A DNA stretch of 64,000 nucleotides from Shiella aurantiaca (lineage in GTDB: Bacteria; Bacteroidota; Bacteroidia; Cytophagales; Cyclobacteriaceae): assembly GCA_030412945.1 (NCBI GenBank), contig JAUHJS010000002.1:378424-442423 (forward strand), in the 5' to 3' direction. Position 1 is the first letter of the stretch. Every line of letters starts with the position of its first letter. Under the pieces are notes generated by a model. The model saw only the letters and a program-made list of their open reading frames with translations, made no database searches and was not told the origin of the DNA. Shown here piece after piece: positions 17,533 to 28,071 of this stretch. The translations under genes and the position numbers were made by a program.

Positions 17533-18416
17533 CTAAATGGCTCTTGATAAATGAAGGATTCTCAGTTGAAAGGAGCTTGATTTTAAGGTATATATGAAGA
17601 AATCGAAATGACTCTGATTTTACCCCTGATACAGTTCTCTTACTCCCATAAAAGCAGGAGGGATGGTGCTTTTTAAGGCGTTTTTTCTTATATTCTTGCC
17701 TTTGTAGCCGCTTAATGTATTTCTTTCGAGGCATTGGCTATATATTGTTAATTCCTCTGACCCCCTGCCTCGCTCCCGCTTCGAAGAAAATTGGTATTTT
17801 GCGTCCTTCTTTATTATTTATGTAAATGTTCTATTGGAGCGTTTTGTCCGTTGCCTAATCTGTTCGTATTTGGCCAAAGCCCCATATTCCAAATGGTGGC
17901 TAGGCTACTTTTGTCCCCTTTCATTGAGCCTAATGTGCCTTTCTGCAACTTGCCCTTGTAAATCGGGCACCCCGTAGCCTTTTAATATAATCGGTCTATC
18001 TAAAAAGTGTATTACCCCATATGGTTACTATTCACATTGAAGGGGTGGGGTTTCTACTGTTGCAAAATGTGTAATTAATAACGTCAATATTCTCTTATTC
18101 AATTTTTTAACCCCCTGCTTTGTTTGCTTGTCCATGCTGGCAGGTCATTTTATGTAAATAGAGGAAGGGAAGGGTGTCTTTTTGACGGTCAATGAATTAG
18201 CTTTTGACAATCATCTGAGCGCGTTGTTTCCCATCTGTTAACCTTTCTGTTGCTTGCCCTTTTCCCAAGTGTATACCTTTTGTACCCCTTATTGTTAATG
18301 TGTTACGAGTCATTTATCGTCTCTTTTGTAAGAGTATACGCCATGCTGTTACATTTTAATATTGTAATAATTGACCACAAGTTAGCTATGTAGGCCACCT
18401 TATTAAACCTAAATGG
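17533..18416. other. Long non-coding gap with an imperfect direct repeat
   Basis: No convincing gene in 884 bp. A minus-strand frame at 17516-17734 is basic and without family character and overlaps the end of the TPR gene, so I do not call it. Two 20-bp stretches, 17938-17957 and 18242-18261, match at 17 positions (CCTTTCTG, three different bases, then CTTGCCCTT). The region has unusual C- and T-rich patches on the plus strand. Confidence 0.5.
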
Positions 18417-20810
18417 ATGAGATCTTTGTCTGGAGTTGATGTGTCCCATCGTTCGGTGATGGCACCTTTTCATAATGCATTCTTACAACTTGCAAGTGCT
18501 GTAATAGTGCTAAGGGGTGATAGTATTGTGGATTGTAATCAAGGGGCGGTGTCGTTATGGCAGGCGCAAGACAAGGAATTCTTGTTGAAGAAAGAAGGGT
18601 ATCAATTGATTTTTACTACTAAATCTCCCAAGGCACTTTTTCTTAATTTGAAAAACTCGTGTATTCAATCGGGTAGCTATAGGGCAGATATTCTTATTCG
18701 AACCTTTAAGGGTGAAATTCATCATGTGGATGTTTCATTGCTGGCGTGGGTAAAAGAAGGTCAAGAGCCTATAATTTATCTTATTGCAACAGTTTTAATG
18801 CCTTATAAGGCAGCCAGTAAAGAGCTAGGTAGTCATAAAGGTGTTGGAAGAGATAACAATGTTATCACGCTAAAGAGCCCACTGTATAAAGAGGCTAAGC
18901 GGAATATAGGGTTAACAGCAGATAGGTATGGTGTAATTAATCTCGATATTTTAAATCAAGTCATTGTTTTTGAAAAGAAAATCTGTGAGTTCATTGGTAT
19001 TTTTAATACAAATATTAGTGATACGTCTTTTGTTATATCCTACAAGGATTTTATAGATAGGTACGTATATCAGGAGGATAAGCCTAGAGTGATGGAAAGG
19101 CTTTATTCTTTAAATCCGAATTCCTCAGCAAATACATTGTTGAAAATTAGACTGGATTTTGTCCTAGTAAATGATTTGGGGCAAACCCGTAGAGTGCGAA
19201 TTCTTTGCAAGCCATTGATAGAAGAAGATGGAAGTTTGAAAGTCTACCATGGCGTATTGCAAGATTATTCTGAACAAGAATACTTCCAAAGTAAAATTAA
19301 TAAGTATAAGGCAAGTCTAGAAATACTGATAAAGAAAAGGACTCAGCAACTGTCTCTCAGTCAGGCAAATTTGTCAAATGCGTTGGATTTTGCCAATCTA
19401 AGTATTTGGGAATACGATAGTAACTATCAAGTATTTAAAGTTTCGGGGAAAATGTTTTTAGGTGAAGACTCCGAGGAACACGGCTTGATGGATAAAGTAT
19501 TGTCAATATCTGAAATTGAAAACTTGCTCGTGCACGATGATTGGCTTGTCTTCAAAGATATGATGGATTATTTATTGAAGGAGGCGAAATCAGGTCATAC
19601 CGAATATCTTGAAATAAGAACTAAGCCAAATAACAAACAATACAAGCATTATTACTTAAATGCGAAATGCACCTTAGATGAACACGGGGTTCAAAAAATA
19701 CATGGGACTATTCAAGATATTACCCAAATAAAGCGCACCCAGGATGAAAATGTGCGACTAATCGAGATGGTAGAAGCCTCAAGCGATATTATTGTAGTTG
19801 CTAATAAGGAAATTGAGTTAGAGTATATCAATAAAGCTGGAAAAGTCTTTATGGGCTTAGAGGATAGCTTGTCGACCCAAAGGAACGCATCCGAAAGATT
19901 TGAAAAGATTTTACATTCAGCAAAGGGCGGGGTAATTAAGGCCATGAAAAATGGTTCGTGGAATGGTGAAGCATTGGTTACCCGTTATGATGGTGTCGTA
20001 ATTCCTTTTTCTGTTCAAATAATTGCACATACATCCAATCGCCAGATTAAGTTTATCTCAGCTGTTTTCAGAAATCTTGTTGATCAAAAACGCACAGAAG
20101 AGGATTTGCTGAGAAAGAATAAAGACCTAGATACTTTTTTGTATCGTTCGTCTCATGATTTCAGAGCTCCAATCACCACACTTATAGGTTTGGGTAAGTT
20201 AGCAAAAATGGAAATAAAGGATAAGGAAGCCTTAAAGTACATTGATATGTTCGAAGATCAATTTGAGAGACTACATAAGCTGAATGTTAATATAACTAGG
20301 TTGATTGGAATTGATAAAGCAAGTGCTTTTGAGGGGAAAAGAGTAGAGTTTAACTCTCAAGAAATGGTAGATAAAGTAATAAAGGAATTGAGCTTAAGGT
20401 ATGATATAAGTCAAGCACGCTTTGAAACAGAAGCATGTGAGAAGATTGTGTATTGGCCTAAGGCCTTTGAAATGCTGTCAATTGCCGTATTTAATTTAGT
20501 GGAAAATGCTATTCAGTTTAAGAAAAGAGGGGAAAAGGCTTTTGTGAAAATAAAGATTGAGAATGTAGTTCAACATAATAGCCTTCGTATAGAAGTCACA
20601 GACAATGGCGTAGGGATGCCTGAAGAAGTAAAGTCGCGGATATTTGAGATGTTTTATAGAGGCAACTTAGATTCTAAGGGATCCGGGATTGGATTGTTTA
20701 AAGTGAGAAAGGTAGTAGAAAAATTGAACGGAAGTATTGAGGTTAATAGTACTATAGGAGAAGGCAGTTCTTTCATCTTGAAGTTGCCACTTGCAAATAA
20801 ATCAACCTGA
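18417..20810 (+). CDS. Soluble multi-PAS sensor histidine kinase
   Basis: A 797-residue kinase without a signal peptide or membrane helix. The N-terminal two thirds contain about four PAS-like units (roughly 15-130, 170-300, 325-440 and 445-560; PAC-like ends such as YHGVLQDYSEQE, IHGTIQDITQIKRTQ and FRNLVDQKRTEEDL). The HisKA box is RSSHDFRAPITTLIGLG and the HATPase domain has DNGVGMPEEVKSRIFEMFYRG and GSGIGLFKV. No receiver domain is attached. It lies 108 bp upstream of the H-NOX gene on the same strand. In other bacteria H-NOX proteins regulate a neighbouring histidine kinase when NO binds, so this kinase is the likely partner; that is inference from position. Confidence 0.88.
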   Translation: MRSLSGVDVSHRSVMAPFHNAFLQLASAVIVLRGDSIVDCNQGAVSLWQAQDKEFLLKKEGYQLIFTTKSPKALFLNLKNSCIQSGSYRADILIRTFKGEIHHVDVSLLAWVKEGQEPIIYLIATVLMPYKAASKELGSHKGVGRDNNVITLKSPLYKEAKRNIGLTADRYGVINLDILNQVIVFEKKICEFIGIFNTNISDTSFVISYKDFIDRYVYQEDKPRVMERLYSLNPNSSANTLLKIRLDFVLVNDLGQTRRVRILCKPLIEEDGSLKVYHGVLQDYSEQEYFQSKINKYKASLEILIKKRTQQLSLSQANLSNALDFANLSIWEYDSNYQVFKVSGKMFLGEDSEEHGLMDKVLSISEIENLLVHDDWLVFKDMMDYLLKEAKSGHTEYLEIRTKPNNKQYKHYYLNAKCTLDEHGVQKIHGTIQDITQIKRTQDENVRLIEMVEASSDIIVVANKEIELEYINKAGKVFMGLEDSLSTQRNASERFEKILHSAKGGVIKAMKNGSWNGEALVTRYDGVVIPFSVQIIAHTSNRQIKFISAVFRNLVDQKRTEEDLLRKNKDLDTFLYRSSHDFRAPITTLIGLGKLAKMEIKDKEALKYIDMFEDQFERLHKLNVNITRLIGIDKASAFEGKRVEFNSQEMVDKVIKELSLRYDISQARFETEACEKIVYWPKAFEMLSIAVFNLVENAIQFKKRGEKAFVKIKIENVVQHNSLRIEVTDNGVGMPEEVKSRIFEMFYRGNLDSKGSGIGLFKVRKVVEKLNGSIEVNSTIGEGSSFILKLPLANKST

Positions 20811-20918
20811 GTAGTGCATATGAGCACATTTCCTGTCGATCGAGGGTTTAATCATACTAATAAGAAAATATATCTTTTAAATATAAAGAATCAACTATAA
20901 CCTAAATCATTGAACTTT

Positions 20919-21455
20919 ATGCATGGAATCGTTTTTGCTGAACTTCAGAAATATGTAAATGTAAATTTTGGAGCAGCCACTTGGTTTGCCCTTTTAAAAT
21001 CTTCGGGGTTAGAGGGTAAGATGTATCTTCCTACAAGGCCTTACCCAGACGAGGATATTTTTGCGATTGTTGGTAGCGCCTGTAAGGCTACAGGAAAAAC
21101 TGCCGATGAAATATTAGAAAGTTTTGGCTCCTTCATTGCTCCTGATTTGATGAAAATATTTGGTGGATCGATGGATCCGAAATGGAAAACCCTTGACTTT
21201 TTGGAAAATATGGAGAGTGTAATCCATAAGGCTGTGCGCATCAATAATCCGGAAGCCACACCGCCTGTATTGAATGTAAAGCGAAAGTCACAGAATTCTG
21301 TAGAGATTGTATATTCATCTAAAAGAAAGATGGCCAGTTTAGGATTAGGTCTTATTAAGGCTGTGTGTAAACACTATGGGGAAGAAGGGGTCATTAAAGT
21401 GACCACCAAAACCACACCAGATGGAGAAAGTACAATCTTTAATATTTACAAATAA
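20919..21455 (+). CDS. H-NOX haem nitric-oxide-binding sensor
   Basis: Stand-alone H-NOX (haem-NO/oxygen binding) protein of 178 residues, normal for the family. It opens MHGIVFAELQKYV, then has the proximal haem ligand His103 (SVIHKAV), the conserved Pro115-Pro116, and the haem propionate-binding YxSxR motif as Tyr132, Ser134, Arg136 (VYSSKRK). I chose ATG 20919; a TTG nine bases upstream is also in frame but H-NOX proteins start at this Met. In facultative and aerobic bacteria these proteins bind NO and not O2. It sits between a PAS kinase and a globin gene and ends in a strong terminator. Confidence 0.95.
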   Translation: MHGIVFAELQKYVNVNFGAATWFALLKSSGLEGKMYLPTRPYPDEDIFAIVGSACKATGKTADEILESFGSFIAPDLMKIFGGSMDPKWKTLDFLENMESVIHKAVRINNPEATPPVLNVKRKSQNSVEIVYSSKRKMASLGLGLIKAVCKHYGEEGVIKVTTKTTPDGESTIFNIYK

Positions 21456-21463
21456 ACGAACAT

Positions 21464-21507
21464 CTAACACGGCTAGAGACAGGTTTATAGCCGTGTTAGC
21501 TATTTTC
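21464..21507 (+). terminator. Terminator of the H-NOX gene
   Basis: A perfect 12-bp stem, CTAACACGGCTA (21464-21475) with TAGCCGTGTTAG (21488-21499), loop of 12 nt, followed by CTATTTTC. The 3' T run is short. Confidence 0.75.
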
Positions 21508-22154
21508 GCTTTGCATGGCATACTTCTTAGTAGTTATTGATTTAGATTATTCATAAATGAAGGCGAAAAAAATTTATATAATAGGCAAAAGGAGGTGGAT
21601 GGGGTTCTCTTAAAAGTGGAGAGTCTGGCAAGGCAATGTATTTTGCGAAAGAGTCTTTTTTTTATAACAGATATCGCCCTAGGCTAAACTCGAATTACCT
21701 CTGGCTGGGACTTGCCTACAAGTGTTTAGTTGCTCCATTTATGTTGGATAGTATGCTCATTAGTGTAATCTAGGTGGTATAGTTTCATGTTTTTTGCTAA
21801 TTGTGATTTTGACTTATTGATGGTATTGGCAAAAGTGACTTCAATGGCAATTCCAATATGCCGCAGTCTCGATAGCTTGAAAATCTTTATGGGTATTCGA
21901 AATAAATACAGGATAAATTAAAGGTGAAATAGAAATGTGGTCGACAACAGAACTTGTAGCCAATAGAGAGAATGTTGAAAGAAGAACTCAGGAAGTAGAA
22001 TACTTTTTAAGGGATATTGAAATGTTCATAAGATGAGTTTAAAAAATAGAGGAAATGGAGAGGTAGTGAATGGAATCAAAATTTGAAGTTTGATTTATAT
22101 GTATCTATCTGATTATAAGTATAATAATAAATATTTCTTAATGATACTAATGCT
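21508..22154. other. AT-rich non-coding gap before the globin gene
   Basis: Only short open frames are present (44 and 33 codons, at about 21787-21920 and 21936-22037) with no recognisable protein features. No promoter with both elements was found. I call nothing here. Confidence 0.55.
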
Positions 22155-22592
22155 ATGGTGATGCATCAAAAAGAAATTAAGCTTATTGAAGATTCGTGGG
22201 ATTATATCCTTGCAAATACTCAGGAGGCTGGATTGGTTTTTTATAATGATTTGTTTGAGAAGAATCCCGAATTGAGGGCGCTTTTTACTACAGATTTAAA
22301 TGATCAGGCACGTAAGCTAGTAGCTCTTATTACATTTTCTGTTAATAAACTCAATGAATTTGATTCTTTAGTTTCTGATATTGAATTGCTTGGATTGCGT
22401 CATCATGCCTATGGTGTTAAGCCTGAATTTTATGAAATGGTAAGGCAGAGTCTAATGTTTATGCTTGAACAAGGTATGGGGGAGAACTGGAATACAGATT
22501 TGGCAGAGACTTGGGGTAAACTTTATAAACATTTATCTGAGGTGATGATTAATGCTTCATATAACCATTTGGCGATAAAAAGGACTAACTAA
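22155..22592 (+). CDS. Single-domain globin (flavohaemoglobin-like haem domain)
   Basis: A 145-residue globin without a reductase domain. Aligning by eye to the haem domain of Hmp: helix B FYNDLF supplies the B10 Tyr, NDQARKLVALI supplies the E7 Gln, and RHHAYGVKPEFY supplies the F8 proximal His (the first of the two His). Tyr-B10 and Gln-E7 are the residues that hold bound O2 in NO-dioxygenating globins. It lacks its own FAD/NAD module, so a separate reductase would be needed for turnover; alternatively it is an oxygen or NO buffer. ATG 22155 or ATG 22161 may be the start. It is 700 bp downstream of H-NOX, which supports a shared NO theme. Confidence 0.88.
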   Translation: MVMHQKEIKLIEDSWDYILANTQEAGLVFYNDLFEKNPELRALFTTDLNDQARKLVALITFSVNKLNEFDSLVSDIELLGLRHHAYGVKPEFYEMVRQSLMFMLEQGMGENWNTDLAETWGKLYKHLSEVMINASYNHLAIKRTN

Positions 22593-23074
22593 TTATATTT
22601 TAAACCTAAACAGTTTATTAAGATGATTGACAGACAAAATCAATTAAAGGAAGAAACATAGGATATGTAAACAAGGGAGGTTTTCTTTTTAGGCTACGTT
22701 TGATTGTGAAGTGCCCAGAGTTCAAAAAGCTTGGCAGTGCTCTACGTAACTCTGACGGAGCCTATGATAAAGCCACGAGGAATGACTAGATGGATATGAT
22801 GACGCTCTTCTACTTACATCACGCGTCATTACTATTGTTTAGCATACGCATGCTTTGCTTTACCTTGTTTGAAGGTTTACACTTTATGGGCTATATGGCA
22901 TCTTCAAAATTTCAAGGGCTATCTGCTCAATATAGTGATTAAAAATACTCCTCAGTCATATCTTACTACTTGATGTGCTGTATGAGTGATGTTTTCCCAT
23001 GTATTGCGTGGGGTTTATTCTTATCTCACTTTTGAAAATGGTGAGTTTGTAATATTTCATAAAGACTAGTGTTG
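22593..23074. other. Non-coding gap between globin and 7TM kinase
   Basis: About 480 bp with no protein-like frame and no RNA gene I can recognise. No hairpin terminator follows the globin gene. Confidence 0.5.
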
Positions 23075-25033
23075 ATGTCTAGAATAAAAACAATTTTTTC
23101 AGCTGGATTCTTTATTCTCTTGTGGCTAGTTCCACTTATTGTGATAGGGGATAGTTCTTCTTCAAATTTTCAAGGTGAGGTTTCTTCGAAAATTGATTTA
23201 CCATGGAGGTTTTTTCCTAATCAATTGCTCCATCCTATTGAAGCAATTAATAGTAAAGGATATATACCTCTGGATAGAGATTCTTGGATTCTTCCTCAAG
23301 ATTCCGGCTATCACTGGGGTACCTACCAAACTAGGTTGAGGTTAAATAAAAATGGGCAGTTTAGCTTATACTTTCCAGCTATTAATAGTGCTGCAAAAAT
23401 ATGGGTTAATAATAAGCTGGTGTTCTCCAAAGGGAGTGTTTCACCGAGTGAAGAAATGCATGTAGGCAATGGTTCAATAGCTATTATCAATCTTCCTAGT
23501 GGTCATAAAGAGGTAATTATTACTATACAGTTTTCTAATTATGATACAGTGAAGTCTGGAATAGCTGAAGGTGTGTTTTTGGGAGAAATAAATAGCCTTA
23601 ATAAACTGATTAACAAAAGATCTGCTTTTTCAATAGGGTTTATTGGTATTTTCTTGATCATCTCTTTGCTGTGCTTGGTACTATTCCTTTACTTCAGAAA
23701 CAGTGTTGAGCATTTGTATCTATCGATAATTGCTGTTCTTATTGCGTTTAGGACAATGTTCCTTTATAAGGCTCATTTATACATGCCGATTTTTGATGGG
23801 TTGTCGTTTGGATTTAAGAATAGAATAGTTTACACAAGTGTATACCTTATTTTGATTTTTCTTCCTTTGTTTATAAATGCTAGCTTCAGAGTCAATAAAA
23901 ACTACCTCACATCATTGTTTGTAATAGTTGGTGTTATAATTTCCCTTTTAAGTCTTGTTCTTCCTCCTGAACTTTATGGGGGGGTATTGTTAAACGGAGC
24001 ACATCTGTTTTTTCTTTTTGAGATACTGTATACCATATACATATTTTGGTTAAACAGAGCAAAGGTGTTTAGGAAATTGTTGGTTATAGGTCTGAGTCTT
24101 TGTTTCCCTCTTATTATATTGGAGATGGCAAAGAATTCAGGCCTAATTTACATTTCTGCTCCTTTCTTGCTAGAGTTCAGTGTTCTTATCTTTTTCCTTT
24201 TTCAGATAATTCTTCTTGCAAAACGGAACTCTAAAACTTTTCTTTTAATAGAGAAAATGAATCGGTCGCTAGAAGAACAAGTAGATGTCAGGACGAAAGA
24301 ATTGGTGGAATCTAATAAGGTGAAAGAGTCGCTTCTTTCTGTCATATCTCATGACCTGAGAGGCCCTCTCGGATCTTTGAAAGGTGTTTTGTCTTTGTTC
24401 AATAATGGTTTTATAAGTGAATCGGAAATGAAGCCCTTAGCCAAACAATTGGAGGCTGAGCTTTATAATACAGATATTTTGTTTGAGAATCTTTTACGAT
24501 GGTCATTGGCACAAAGTTCTGGCCTGAGAATAGAGAAGAAATGTTACATCTTACATGATTTGGTTGCTGAAAGTGCGACTATTTTCAAAGAAATGGCCAA
24601 TCAAAAAGAAATTAAGCTTGTATATGAAAACCTTAATGATGAGTTATTGGTGATGGTAGACAGGAATATTGTTCAACTAGCTATTCGGAATTTACTTTCA
24701 AACGCTATTAAGTTTACCCGAAGAGGTGGTGAAATCAAAGTATGCGCTGAGCGAACTGAAGTGGGAATTGTTTGTCTCAAAATTGCAGATAATGGGGTGG
24801 GTATGTCGGCTGATCAGGTTAAAAAATTTATGAACAATGAGCCTCATCATAAAACAGGGACAGAACTTGAACAAGGACATGGGCTAGGGCTTAAAATTTG
24901 TAAAGATTTTTTAACTATGATGGGAGCTAATATCACACTCACCAGTACTATTGATCAAGGCACCACGTTTGCAGTTTGCCTTGAAGAGGCTGTCATTGAA
25001 AATAGACCCGTTCAGGTAACATCGAAGGTGTAG
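23075..25033 (+). CDS. 7TM-DISM type sensor histidine kinase
   Basis: Membrane kinase of 652 residues. After an N-terminal membrane segment (about 6-24) there is a 150-residue extracytoplasmic beta-rich domain resembling the sugar-binding-like DISMED fold (YHWGTYQTRLRL, KIWVNNKLVF), seven helices at about 185-390, a coiled coil, a HisKA box SVISHDLRGPLGSL near 430, and HATPase motifs NAIKFTRRGG, ADNGVGMS and GHGLGLKICKDF. The ATG at 23075 is preferred to the in-frame GTG at 23069. No response regulator is adjacent. The cognate ligand is unknown; its position next to globin and H-NOX genes may be meaningful. Confidence 0.88.
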   Translation: MSRIKTIFSAGFFILLWLVPLIVIGDSSSSNFQGEVSSKIDLPWRFFPNQLLHPIEAINSKGYIPLDRDSWILPQDSGYHWGTYQTRLRLNKNGQFSLYFPAINSAAKIWVNNKLVFSKGSVSPSEEMHVGNGSIAIINLPSGHKEVIITIQFSNYDTVKSGIAEGVFLGEINSLNKLINKRSAFSIGFIGIFLIISLLCLVLFLYFRNSVEHLYLSIIAVLIAFRTMFLYKAHLYMPIFDGLSFGFKNRIVYTSVYLILIFLPLFINASFRVNKNYLTSLFVIVGVIISLLSLVLPPELYGGVLLNGAHLFFLFEILYTIYIFWLNRAKVFRKLLVIGLSLCFPLIILEMAKNSGLIYISAPFLLEFSVLIFFLFQIILLAKRNSKTFLLIEKMNRSLEEQVDVRTKELVESNKVKESLLSVISHDLRGPLGSLKGVLSLFNNGFISESEMKPLAKQLEAELYNTDILFENLLRWSLAQSSGLRIEKKCYILHDLVAESATIFKEMANQKEIKLVYENLNDELLVMVDRNIVQLAIRNLLSNAIKFTRRGGEIKVCAERTEVGIVCLKIADNGVGMSADQVKKFMNNEPHHKTGTELEQGHGLGLKICKDFLTMMGANITLTSTIDQGTTFAVCLEEAVIENRPVQVTSKV

Positions 25034-25072
25034 TTATTTTGCTTTTATTCGTGTGTATGAAAATAATAAAAT

Positions 25073-25630
25073 ATGGATACCCCACTTGTGGATAAAAAGA
25101 CCGTACGGCATTGGAAGGTAGATGTGAATCATACCAGTCTGCATTTCTGTGTTGGATATATTGGTTTGGTAGAGGTAAGAGGGCACTTTACTCAGTATGA
25201 TGGCTTAGTGGAAACGGAAGGTGATGGATTTAATTCGGCTAAAGTGACTATGCTGGTAAAGGCCGAAAGTATAAATACAGCTAATGCCATTCGAGATAAT
25301 CACTTGCGTAGCTCCGATTTTTTCGCTGTTGATAAATTTCCTGATATAACATTCGTTAGCTCTAGTTTTACATCTCTTGGTTCAGATAAATACCTGCTGC
25401 TTGGCGAACTCAGCATCAAGGGGATTTCAAAAGAAATAGGTTTTCATGTGCTTTTTAAGGGCTTTACAAAAAACATTTTTGGGGAGCAGGTTGCCGTTTT
25501 TACTGCGAAAAGTGAAATTAATAGACTGGACTTCAACCTGATTTGGCATCCCATACTTGAGAATGGATTTCCGGTGGTAAGTGAAAAAGTCTTAATAGAT
25601 TTGATTGTAGAATTGCATCAACTAGAATAG
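25073..25630 (+). CDS. Cytosolic YceI-family lipid-binding-fold protein
   Basis: A 185-residue YceI-like beta-barrel: WKVDVNHTSLHFCVGYIGLVEVRGHF is the typical N-terminus (W-x-x-D-x-x-H-x-x-x-x-F-x-V), followed by NAIRDNHLRSSDFFAVDKFPDITF and LGELSIKGISKEIGF. Unlike the other two YceI proteins in the window it has no signal peptide, so it should be cytosolic. YceI proteins bind isoprenoid-like lipids in a long cavity; no activity is established. It starts 39 bp after the 7TM kinase stop and may be co-transcribed with it. Confidence 0.88.
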   Translation: MDTPLVDKKTVRHWKVDVNHTSLHFCVGYIGLVEVRGHFTQYDGLVETEGDGFNSAKVTMLVKAESINTANAIRDNHLRSSDFFAVDKFPDITFVSSSFTSLGSDKYLLLGELSIKGISKEIGFHVLFKGFTKNIFGEQVAVFTAKSEINRLDFNLIWHPILENGFPVVSEKVLIDLIVELHQLE

Positions 25631-25768
25631 ATTATTTCGTTTTCTTTAAGATTAGTACTTCTGGGTTTTCTTGCTTTTTCAGGTGGAATGCCTGTGTGAT
25701 TCAATCAACTCTTTACCTTCGTGGATATCCAAGTTTTTTGGCTTAAATTCGCCCTGATTTACCAATAA

Positions 25769-28009
<2,241 letters not shown>

Positions 28010-28030
28010 GGAACTAGTTTAATAGTTAAT

Positions 28031-28065
28031 AGAGGTTGTCTTAGTATAAAGGCAACCTCTTTTTG
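28031..28065 (+). terminator. Terminator of icd
   Basis: AGAGGTTGTCTT (28031-28042) pairs with AAGGCAACCTCT (28049-28060) with one G-T wobble, followed by TTTTTG. Confidence 0.88.
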
Positions 28066-28071
28066 TTTTAT

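Noticed and set aside
17516..17734. A 72-codon minus-strand frame after the TPR regulator
   Set aside because: It overlaps the end of a clear gene on the other strand, has a Lys/Arg-rich start with no family character, and no promoter or partner.
18183..18195. TTGACGGTCAA near the PAS kinase as another Fnr-type site
   Set aside because: The half sites are separated by one base instead of four and no -7 element lies at the proper distance.
21787..22037. Two short open frames (44 and 33 codons) between H-NOX and globin
   Set aside because: Lengths are expected by chance in AT-rich DNA, no start signal or domain features are visible.
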